64,000 bases of DNA from an uncultured Oscillospiraceae bacterium (GTDB lineage Bacteria; Bacillota; Clostridia; Oscillospirales; Oscillospiraceae), in assembly GCA_947624985.1 (NCBI GenBank), contig CANQMO010000014.1:17857-81856 (forward strand), given 5' to 3'. The number at the start of each line of letters is the position of its first letter. The stretch's first letter is position 1. This document shows, in pieces, positions 48,967-56,251 of this stretch. Below the pieces are notes generated by a model. The model was not told the origin of the DNA. It was given only the letters and a program-made list of their open reading frames with translations, and searched no databases. Position numbers and translations under genes: made by a program.

Positions 48967-49137
48967 GTGACTCCTGAAGAACTAGCCGAGCGAATTTGGG
49001 ACAAGTCCTATATGAGCCTAGACGAAATCAAAAACGATTTGCGCGAATTGTATAACGAGGGCTGGGTTGTCGGATATACGGAGGCAACAGACAAGATGAA
49101 GGAACCCGCAAAGAAACCCACGCGGGAAAGGCGATAA
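48967..49137 (+). CDS. Small protein, paralogue of 44287-44463
   Basis: MTPEELAERIWDKSYMSLDEIKNDLRELYNEGWVVGYTEATDKMKEPAK. Confidence 0.6.
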   Translation: MTPEELAERIWDKSYMSLDEIKNDLRELYNEGWVVGYTEATDKMKEPAKKPTRERR

Positions 49138-49242
49138 CAGGCCGCAGAGCGCGCTTTGTGTCCTGGGTGGGTAAAATACCACTGAAAAGAAAAACGCATA
49201 GAACGCGAAATAGACGCATTACAAGCGAAAGGAGATATTTAC

Positions 49243-49368
49243 ATGAAAACTTTGATGGTGCTGGCTGGGGGCGTACTTGTCCTTGATACTATCGGGACGA
49301 TTCTTATTATTTCGTCTCTTGTGTTCAGTATTCGCAAGCAGATCAAGGAAAACAAGAACAACAAATAA
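49243..49368 (+). CDS. Single-TM miniprotein
   Basis: MKTLMVLAGGVLVLDTIGTILIISSLVFSIRKQIKENKNNK, RBS GGAG. Confidence 0.5.
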   Translation: MKTLMVLAGGVLVLDTIGTILIISSLVFSIRKQIKENKNNK

Positions 49369-49395
49369 CTACGACCGAAACGGAGGGATAAAGAC

Positions 49396-49749
49396 ATGGG
49401 TACAGACGAGAAGCCCGTGGACGAGCTCACGCCCGCTCAGAAAGCAAAAGAGACGTACAAGCGCAATCGGGAGTTGAGACAGAAACAGGCGAAGGAGAAC
49501 GCGGCACGGCACCACGCAGATCAAGAGCGAGTGGCCGCCGCGATGAGGTACATTCTTGACCGCCCCCAGGACGCAACGCCGGGACTGTTGGTGTTTGCTG
49601 CTGAAACTCTGGACCACCTGGAATCGGGTGCGTCCATCGTTCCATACCACGCCCGGAAAGTGATGGAAATGGAACCGCCTAACATTAAGGCGTTTGCAAG
49701 CGCCGTCAAGACACTGGAGGCACTTTCTCAGCAAGGCGGAAACGGTTAG
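49396..49749 (+). CDS. Hypothetical protein
   Basis: 117 aa, charged N-terminus. Confidence 0.55.
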   Translation: MGTDEKPVDELTPAQKAKETYKRNRELRQKQAKENAARHHADQERVAAAMRYILDRPQDATPGLLVFAAETLDHLESGASIVPYHARKVMEMEPPNIKAFASAVKTLEALSQQGGNG

Positions 49750-49838
49750 ACCATAGTACATAATGAGAGGACCGGGGAATAACCCCCGGCCCTTTCTCTT
49801 GTCATGGTCTGGATGGTGTGATATTATCAGCGTGAGGG

Positions 49839-50180
49839 GTGATAGATATGCCGTCAAAGCTTGTATGTCCGAAATGCAAGGGAACAAACATCGACGTTCA
49901 AGTAGTCCAGGAAACCCAGGGTGCTAAAACGACCACCAAGACCCGCTCCAAGTATAAGGAGAAACAACACGGCTTTATCTGGTGGCTGTTCATGGGTTGG
50001 TGGTGGTGGATTGTGGAACTGTTGCTATGGATTGTAGCGTTTATTCCGATGGCCCTTTTACGCATAGGGAGAAGAAAGAAGTATAAGGGCAAATCGACCA
50101 GCACCACGACCACAAAGAACATCATCGAATACAAGCGCGTTTTCGTCTGCAAGGATTGCGGCCACTACTGGACCATATGA
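49839..50180 (+). CDS. Zinc-ribbon membrane protein
   Basis: CPKCKGTNI ... TM WWLFMGWWWWIVELLLWIVAFIPMALL ... CKDCGHYW. Confidence 0.65.
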   Translation: MIDMPSKLVCPKCKGTNIDVQVVQETQGAKTTTKTRSKYKEKQHGFIWWLFMGWWWWIVELLLWIVAFIPMALLRIGRRKKYKGKSTSTTTTKNIIEYKRVFVCKDCGHYWTI

Positions 50181-50310
50181 CAGATGAAAACACCGCAAGT
50201 GACCAAAGCGATCACATACGGCCATAGAATAACATCGACCCGCTATGATACGTCATGGCGGGTTTATAATACTATCAGACAAAATATTAACCATCTGTGG
50301 AGAAAGCGAA

Positions 50311-50574
50311 ATGCCAAAATCAAAAATCCAGAGTGAACGGGAAGCGCGGGAACGCGCTGTCATGCTAGCAGTAGCCCGGTGTCAGGTTGAGCTAGGCTTT
50401 CAATACGACTTGCAGGTTGCTGGCTTTCTCGGGATGTTGCCGCAGTTCTATGGGCGGTACAAGCGCATGAAGTTCCAGACGCCATGGTTTCTACTGTTCT
50501 GCAAGATGGCCAGACAGCTAGGATTTACCGACAGGGAAGTTTGTGAGTCCGTGGGCATAAAATATCCAGTCTGA
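50311..50574 (+). CDS. Small protein homologous to prophage ORF 6550-6831
   Basis: MLAVARCQVELGF...FCKMARQLGFTDREVCESVGIKYPV. Confidence 0.65.
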   Translation: MPKSKIQSEREARERAVMLAVARCQVELGFQYDLQVAGFLGMLPQFYGRYKRMKFQTPWFLLFCKMARQLGFTDREVCESVGIKYPV

Positions 50575-50651
50575 CGACAACCATTTTAAGCGAATTTGTT
50601 TTAAATTAAGAACGCTCCGCCCTTGTTTTGGCGGAGCGTTAAATGTATGTA

Positions 50652-51077
50652 TCAATTCAACTCTAATATTTCTTTTTTATCCATATAAACAACTTTGTTG
50701 TCATCTATCTCGTGCTGCTCATGGTAATCTTTGTAGGCTTTTAACACAGCTTGAAACTTTTCCGTGCTGAGTTTATCGACTTTGCGGCGGAATTTTCTCA
50801 AGCCGGGGAAATCTTCTAACTTGAAAGAATTGTCTAGCTGTGCATAGCTATTTTTGTAAATTACGGTTTCACCCTCGCATGAAATTAGTTTGTTTGTCTT
50901 AGAAATCAGTTTAAAACGGCGTTTGTTTTCGACGGAATCTATCTGTGCAACCTCAACGGTCCCCCATTGCCGGTCAATATCGATAATAAGATAAGGGTGT
51001 TCAACGGTTGCCAAAGTCCCTGATCTGTTAAACCGGATTTTCAACCATAATACTTGACCGATTTCTAAATCTGACAT
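50652..51077 (-). CDS. PemK/MazF-like toxin partner of a Panacea-type antitoxin
   Basis: IGQVLWLKIRF...HPYLIIDID...VEVAQIDS...AQLDNSFKLEDFP. Confidence 0.6.
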   Translation of the reverse strand: MSDLEIGQVLWLKIRFNRSGTLATVEHPYLIIDIDRQWGTVEVAQIDSVENKRRFKLISKTNKLISCEGETVIYKNSYAQLDNSFKLEDFPGLRKFRRKVDKLSTEKFQAVLKAYKDYHEQHEIDDNKVVYMDKKEILELN

Positions 51078-51128
51078 TGCTTTACCACCAACTTCACTTT
51101 ATTTGTACAATGTCCTGTTTTGCTAGAA

Positions 51129-51626
51129 TCACATTTCATCCATGATTGACAGAATATCACTGTACTGTTGTCGATAGGTTGCAACTCGTGACATAGAATC
51201 CATCCTCTGTTCGGCCTTTCCGTAATACCTGTGCTTTGCAATCCATTCATCATCTTCATGGGAAAGCTCAATTAAATCGTCTAATGTAGCATCTCCGAGA
51301 ATTTCATAGAGTTTGTCCAGAAAAGAACATATGGCCTCTGGTATCTCTGGCATAGAGGGTCGACTAAGAAGAAGTTTATAATTCTCTTGGACATCCGGGA
51401 CGACAGCCCCGTTATCGTAGGCGTACATATCATCCTGAAACAGCTTTTCACCTGTCTTAGCAATGTATAGATTTTGCGCCATATGAAGGTATTTGTTTAA
51501 TCTTGCGTTCCCATCATAAAACTTTCTGCCACTCATCTGAATCAAATCTTTGTTGAATACTATGCGTTTTGGGTCTTTTCCCAAAAAATACTGCGCAACC
51601 TGTCTCGCGTTCAGCATGATAAGCAC
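51129..51626 (-). CDS. Panacea (DUF4065/SocA-like) antitoxin
   Basis: DGNARLNKYLHMAQNLYIAKTGEKLFQDDMYAYDNGAVVPDVQENYKLLL...LIELSHEDDEWI. Confidence 0.75.
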   Translation of the reverse strand: MLIMLNARQVAQYFLGKDPKRIVFNKDLIQMSGRKFYDGNARLNKYLHMAQNLYIAKTGEKLFQDDMYAYDNGAVVPDVQENYKLLLSRPSMPEIPEAICSFLDKLYEILGDATLDDLIELSHEDDEWIAKHRYYGKAEQRMDSMSRVATYRQQYSDILSIMDEM

Positions 51627-51920
51627 TCTCCTTCCTGCGTTTTATGATTACCACTCTCAGTATACCACAATCTAAGCAGATTGTGTAGCCTATGTGTAAA
51701 TTTTTTGTTTGCCCGCTCTGTAGCTGCCTATCTAAGCATAAATGGGCCTTTCATGTGGGTAAGGTACCAAGTCAAAATCCTTTTTATATCTACGCAGTTT
51801 TTGGGTGTACACACAAGTGTGCATGGCTAGCGGCCCAAAAAGCGTTTTTATCCGGTCCGGCTATCCGGGGAGGTTAAGCCCCCCCTGCAGGTATTCCCCA
51901 TCCCCCAGGGGTATGTCCGG

Positions 51921-52064
51921 ATGGTCCTGGTCATATACACCGTGCCGGGCGGGATCGTGTCCGCTTGCTTTTTGCTGGCCCGTGTGGTATTCTGTCGGTG
52001 GTGCTACGGCACCAGGGCGCTGAACAACGGCGGGCGGTTAGTCACACTCCCCGAAAGGGGGTGA
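51921..52064 (+). CDS. Membrane mini-ORF (putative)
   Basis: MVLVIYTVPGGIVSACFLLARVVFCRWCYGTRALNNGGRLVTLPERG. Confidence 0.35.
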   Translation: MVLVIYTVPGGIVSACFLLARVVFCRWCYGTRALNNGGRLVTLPERG

Positions 52065-52069
52065 GGCGT

Positions 52070-52153
52070 ATGCCTATTACGCTGACGTTACATATCGGAA
52101 GATATACAGTAACGCTGACGATTAAAAGGACGAGCCGCCACCGGGCAGGGTGA
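52070..52153 (+). CDS. 27-aa amphipathic mini-ORF followed by terminator hairpin (putative)
   Basis: MPITLTLHIGRYTVTLTIKRTSRHRAG; GGGGG upstream; hairpin GAGCCG...CGGCTC + CTTTT overlapping its end. Confidence 0.35.
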   Translation: MPITLTLHIGRYTVTLTIKRTSRHRAG

Positions 52154-52305
52154 CGGCTCTCTTTTGAGACCTTAACCTAGTTCGGGCTAACCGCTTGTCA
52201 CAGCGCCCTTTTGTATGTTCATTATAGACCGGGCCGGGTTTGCTTGTCAAGTCCTGCCCGGTCATTATTCGTATGGCCTGAGACCGTCAGCACAAGGAGA
52301 TAACT

Positions 52306-52983
52306 CTATACACTATATGTTGTGGCTCTCTGTGACATGTGCCACTCCATAGCGTGTTGCACGTCCTCGGTGGTGGGGTGGAGCTCAACAATGTTCTTTA
52401 CATTCCCATGTTGTATTACTTCATATTCGTTGCGGTCATTGGTGTATGCTATGATCTTGTTCCGCTCTATGGTCCCTGAATAGACAGGCATAGGCGTGTA
52501 GATATCATTAAAAGCACCATCAAGCATATATCCTTGACGATTGGCAAACCACAACGCAACGTCTTTATTGATGGTCCAAGAAATGTCGTTGCGGACTGTG
52601 TTTATCGGTGTGCTTGCTGCCCGGTACACCGTCAACACGTCACCGGCTGGAAGGTCCCCGAACCGTTCCGCCGCCGGTATGCTGGGCGCGATCTTCTTTG
52701 CCCGGAGCATGACACGCCGGGGGAATTTATACCCGTCGTTTGTGTATGTGTCAATAATGCAGCGGTACAGTATGGCCGGGTCTGTGAAGCGATCGTAGAA
52801 CACATACAACACGTTTGCACTTCTCCACTGCCCGCGATTGCCGAACCGATAACAGATCAGGTCCGCCGCGTCTTGTTCCTTTCCTTCCTTCAGCAGCTGC
52901 ATTACATCGGCCATAGTTGCCCGGTTATACTCCCGGCTTGCAGCGGCAAACTCCTCAGCAGAAACGGGGTGTGTCTCATTCAT
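52306..52983 (-). CDS. ADP-ribosyltransferase-like protein (putative toxin/effector)
   Basis: LTVYRAAS (R), ISWTINKDVALWFANRQG (S-T-S-like), AYTNDRNEYEVI (E) in the order of R-S-E ART motifs. Confidence 0.5.
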   Translation of the reverse strand: MNETHPVSAEEFAAASREYNRATMADVMQLLKEGKEQDAADLICYRFGNRGQWRSANVLYVFYDRFTDPAILYRCIIDTYTNDGYKFPRRVMLRAKKIAPSIPAAERFGDLPAGDVLTVYRAASTPINTVRNDISWTINKDVALWFANRQGYMLDGAFNDIYTPMPVYSGTIERNKIIAYTNDRNEYEVIQHGNVKNIVELHPTTEDVQHAMEWHMSQRATTYSV

Positions 52984-53182
52984 CGGCGGTCCCCTTTTCG
53001 TCAATACATTCTAGCACATATTCCCGCAACACGGCGTTTGACGTTTTGCCCCGGTCTGTGCAATACTCCTTGAATTTGTCGGCCTGCCCCTTTTTGACTT
53101 TGCAAGCCAGGGTTGCCATATTCTCACTGTCCCACTTTGCATTTGCTTTTTTCTTTGCGTCTGATACTGGCATATTGTTCAC
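52976..53182 (-). CDS. Ribbon-helix-helix-like protein (putative antitoxin/autoregulator)
   Basis: MATLACKVKKGQADKFKEYCTDRGKTSNAVLREYVLECI; overlaps downstream ART-like gene by a few nt. Confidence 0.6.
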   Translation of the reverse strand: MNNMPVSDAKKKANAKWDSENMATLACKVKKGQADKFKEYCTDRGKTSNAVLREYVLECIDEKGTADE

Positions 53183-53249
53183 CTCCTGGGGGCGTCTATT
53201 AAAGATGCTCCCTTTCCTATTATGGCTATATTATACCGCCGATTGCAAG

Positions 53250-53329
53250 CACTGTCAACCGTGTATAATGCACAAAGATACACTGTAAACCTTGTATATT
53301 ATGCCAATAGACATACACGGTAAACAGTG
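53250..53329. promoter_or_regulatory. Three dyad operators at the RHH/ART-like promoter
   Basis: CACTGTCAACCGTGTA (53250), CACTGTAAACCTTGTA (53281), TACACGGTAAACAGTG (53314); reverse-strand TTGACA-N17-TATAAT overlaps the first. Confidence 0.75.
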
Positions 53330-53738
53330 CTACAATATAGACAGTTCAAGAGAGATCACCCCGGCGAAGGCAGACGGATTAGGCCCCAATTCAAACGGTA
53401 TTAACGGCTACGGCTGTTGGATATGCGCGGAGCGGGTACGGCGAGAAGCCAGCCGAAGCAAGAAGGCAACGTAAGAGCGGGACGGGATAAGAAATTCTCC
53501 AGCAGTCGAGTGATAAACTTAACGCCCACCGCCGCCAGGGTGAACCCACAAAAAGAGATCAAACCGGCACAGACGAAGCGGCCCAGCGCAGGGGAGCCGG
53601 AACCCCCTGAAAGGGAAAACCGGGAGATCGTGGAGCTGCCGAAGAAAACATAACCCACGGGCAAGGCCAGCCAGACAGGGCCGACAGCGAGCGCCGCAAC
53701 AGTGAGAGCGGACAATCAATTTTAAGGAGTGTAGAACA

Positions 53739-54017
53739 ATGAGCGCAAACGAGCTGAACACCACCGCCCGCGACCTTATGAGCGTTCGGGCCATGATTGC
53801 CGAACTGGAGGCCGAGGCCGAAGCCCTGACCGACAAGATCAAAACCGCCATGGTGGAGCAGGGCACCGAGATCATCCAGGGCGACGGCTGGAAAGCCACC
53901 TGGAAGAACGTCACAAGCAGCCGCTTTGACAGCAAGGCTTTTAAGGCCGATCACGCCGATCTTTACGGGAAGTACAGCAAGGCCACCACTACGACCCGTT
54001 TTGTGTTGAGCGTATGA
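53739..54017 (+). CDS. Hypothetical coiled-coil protein
   Basis: 92 aa MSANELNTTARDLMSVRAMIAELEAEAEALTDKIK. Confidence 0.6.
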   Translation: MSANELNTTARDLMSVRAMIAELEAEAEALTDKIKTAMVEQGTEIIQGDGWKATWKNVTSSRFDSKAFKADHADLYGKYSKATTTTRFVLSV

Positions 54018-54132
54018 AGAAAGACCCCTTGTGTTTACGCCCTGGAAAAGCTGACACAAGAGGCCCGGTGAACCCGCGAGGGGTCATGTAGATTATAACA
54101 CGCCCCCTCCACCAAAATCAAGGAGGGATTAC

Positions 54133-54327
54133 ATGAACACACATAGCTTAGTTGTCTTGCCCCAGCCGAAGCCGACGAAGCAGACCAAGCGGCGGGACAG
54201 GCTTATAGAAAGCATAGCGACGGCCACCACCGTATGCGCCAAAGCTGGAGACGCATGGGCGCTATGGGGCGTATTGGAAAACCTTATGTCCCTTGCCGCG
54301 TCCTATGCGGAGGAGGCGGAACAGTGA
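54133..54327 (+). CDS. Hypothetical small protein
   Basis: 64 aa with RBS. Confidence 0.5.
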   Translation: MNTHSLVVLPQPKPTKQTKRRDRLIESIATATTVCAKAGDAWALWGVLENLMSLAASYAEEAEQ

Positions 54328-54503
54328 GCAAATGGAGAAGGTTTTGGAACGCCTTTAGAGGCTACGGCGTGGGAGCTATGATCGGTATTGGCGTCGGTCA
54401 TTTTGCTGTCAGCATTGACGCGCCTATCCTAGTACAAATCGCCGTGTTGCTTTCCCTTATGGCGGTTCTGCTAATTCTGGTTCGTATAATCGACTTGTTT
54501 TAA
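54324..54503 (+). CDS. Small two-TM protein (holin-like in size only)
   Basis: MSKWRRFWNAFRGYGVGAMIGIGVGHFAVSIDAPILVQIAVLLSLMAVLLILVRIIDLF. Confidence 0.5.
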   Translation: MSKWRRFWNAFRGYGVGAMIGIGVGHFAVSIDAPILVQIAVLLSLMAVLLILVRIIDLF

Positions 54504-54519
54504 GGATGGATTACAGACG

Positions 54520-54753
54520 ATGAAAAAAGAGAATCCGCTGGACTTGATACCCACCAGCCAGGAAACGGCAAATTTCAAAGGGTACATAGCACGAAGCAAA
54601 ATCCCCCCGGAGGTATGGGACGGCTACAACCTGGGATCAGAGGACGCATACACCATGTTACAGCTTGGCCCTTTCCCCGCCGTGGTACTTGCCTACAAAC
54701 TGGGGCTTGCCAAAGGCTGGAGAGCCGCCCAAAAGTACGGGAAGGGGGGCTAA
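54520..54753 (+). CDS. Hypothetical small protein
   Basis: 77 aa. Confidence 0.5.
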   Translation: MKKENPLDLIPTSQETANFKGYIARSKIPPEVWDGYNLGSEDAYTMLQLGPFPAVVLAYKLGLAKGWRAAQKYGKGG

Positions 54754-54756
54754 ACA

Positions 54757-55137
54757 ATGCCTATCAAGAGGGCCAGCGCAGCGCAGATAAAGAAACACTT
54801 TCTAATCACGGAGGACAAGCAAGAGGCCCGCTCCCACATTTTGGACATGGTAGATCAGCAGATGGACAAAGACGAAGCGTCAAAGCTAGTTGAATCCATT
54901 ATTGACGATCTGACGGAGCAGGCCAAAGAAAACAACGTAAACCTTAAAGAATGGAATATGTTTGACCGTGTTACATGGATAGCGCGGCAAGCCTACACGC
55001 TGGGATTTGTCCAGGGATGGGCCGTCACTATGGAGGCAGAGGAACAGGGCTTTATACACCTGTTCGGAGCTGAAGCCCTGGGATTTGCCCCGGGCGGATT
55101 TGAACCAGCCGACCTGGAAGGAGGCGACCAAACGTGA
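54757..55137 (+). CDS. Hypothetical protein
   Basis: 126 aa, operon context. Confidence 0.55.
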   Translation: MPIKRASAAQIKKHFLITEDKQEARSHILDMVDQQMDKDEASKLVESIIDDLTEQAKENNVNLKEWNMFDRVTWIARQAYTLGFVQGWAVTMEAEEQGFIHLFGAEALGFAPGGFEPADLEGGDQT

Positions 55138-55271
55138 CTGACGAAGATAGGGAGTTTATCGCGCTAGTAAACGCCATGGACACGGAAGAACTAGAAGCCT
55201 TGCGCGACCTTCTGCGGGAGATCGTGGAGATCCAGAACAGGAAGGAGGCGACGAGACGTGACGGACAGTGA
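55134..55271 (+). CDS. Hypothetical small protein
   Basis: GTGA overlap with previous gene; MTDEDREFIALVNAMDTEELEALRDLLREIVEIQNRKEATRRDGQ. Confidence 0.45.
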   Translation: MTDEDREFIALVNAMDTEELEALRDLLREIVEIQNRKEATRRDGQ

Positions 55272-55494
55272 AGCCCGCGAGAAGTACCCGAACTTAATGC
55301 GCGTGGCCCATGAGGTCAGCACCTTCCTGGAGCCGTACAAGGTGGCCGACAAGCTGTTAGCCGTTGCAAAGGCGGCGGGCGGCATTGATGGGCTGGACAC
55401 GCTGACCACGGAGCAGATGTATGATCTTCTCACGGACGAGAACAAAGAGATCATCAAGCACCACATTGAAACACTTGTAGAGGCTCAGCAGTAA
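55258..55494 (+). CDS. Hypothetical small protein
   Basis: 78 aa, RBS GGAGG. Confidence 0.5.
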   Translation: MTDSEAREKYPNLMRVAHEVSTFLEPYKVADKLLAVAKAAGGIDGLDTLTTEQMYDLLTDENKEIIKHHIETLVEAQQ

Positions 55495-55520
55495 GCCGAG
55501 GCCAAAGGAGGTAACGAAGC

Positions 55521-55691
55521 ATGTCGCAGTATATGAGCAGGAGCGAGGCAGAAGCCGTAATATCCGGGCTGACCGAAAAAGAAAAGATCGTCCTTCTATG
55601 CCTTCTGCGGAGCTATGAGAAGCAGCACGGAGCAGGGGAGACGCCCACCAGCGAGGGCGCGAAGCACGACCCGCTCCAGGATGGGGAGTAA
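55521..55691 (+). CDS. Hypothetical small protein
   Basis: MSQYMSRSEAEAVISGLTEKEKIVLLCLLRSYEKQHG. Confidence 0.5.
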   Translation: MSQYMSRSEAEAVISGLTEKEKIVLLCLLRSYEKQHGAGETPTSEGAKHDPLQDGE

Positions 55692-55950
55692 CGCGCCGGG
55701 AGTGACAGAAGGGGGGTGGAGCCCTTTTTATCTGTCCGATGAAGTGATTGAACGCCGTATGCGGCGCAGACTGGCGAAGTACGGTTACAAGCTGCACAAG
55801 TCCCGGCAAGAGGGCGGCGGCTATACCGTGTCAGGCGGCTACTACCCGGACGAGCAAGACGGGTATTATTCCGATCTGATGAAGCTGGTGGACGACGTGG
55901 AGTTCATGGAAGAACGCTTTGCACAGCTTGAAGCGGACAAAAGGGCATGA
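55681..55950 (+). CDS. Hypothetical small protein
   Basis: Overlaps previous ORF; EGGWSPFYLSDEVIERRMRRRLAKYGYKLHKSRQ. Confidence 0.5.
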   Translation: MGSNAPGVTEGGWSPFYLSDEVIERRMRRRLAKYGYKLHKSRQEGGGYTVSGGYYPDEQDGYYSDLMKLVDDVEFMEERFAQLEADKRA

Positions 55951-55990
55951 CACACCGAGCGGGGCGGGGTGAATCCTTGTCCCGCTCTTT

Positions 55991-56014
55991 GTTTTCCCTT
56001 ATTTTTTCCCTTTA
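55991..56014 (+). repeat. Right arm-type repeat of element 2
   Basis: GTTTTCCCTTATTTTTTCCCTTTA vs 38998-39021. Confidence 0.7.
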
Positions 56015-56119
56015 GCCGATTTACAACAGTTTACAGTCTTTACATTTTCAGAATAATCATTATAATGTGTTAGAGGCTCAATTTACGACGATTGACAGCG
56101 ATTACACCAGCTTTTATAA

Positions 56120-56143
56120 TTCGAATCCTTCTCCCGCTGCCAA
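56120..56143 (+). repeat. att core copy 3 (right end of element 2)
   Basis: TTCGAATCCTTCTCCCGCTGCCAA. Confidence 0.9.
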
Positions 56144-56180
56144 AAAGCACGGCTTCTATGATAGAAACCGTGCTTTTGTA
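56143..56180 (+). terminator. Chromosomal (original) tRNA terminator downstream of the array
   Basis: AAAAGCACGGCTTCTAT-GATAGAAACCGTGCTTTT. Confidence 0.75.
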
Positions 56181-56251
56181 TTTTTACATCAAAAACTTTG
56201 TAGTTGCGAGGCTTCAATGACAAGATCACCGCATGGTCCGGGAGGTGTGAT

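Larger units (their letters stand above)
38918..56119. mobile_element. Element 2: phage satellite-like integrative element, about 17.2 kb
   Basis: Flanked by att cores; integrase, P4/D5 primase-helicase, TerS-like, TAC + tape measure; no terL, portal, capsid or lysis genes recognised. Confidence 0.8.

Noticed and set aside
38918-56119. Element 2 as a simple decayed prophage
   Set aside because: Not fully excluded, but integrase, primase, TerS-like and TMP ORFs are intact and operons compact, with no visible remnants of capsid, portal or lysis genes.
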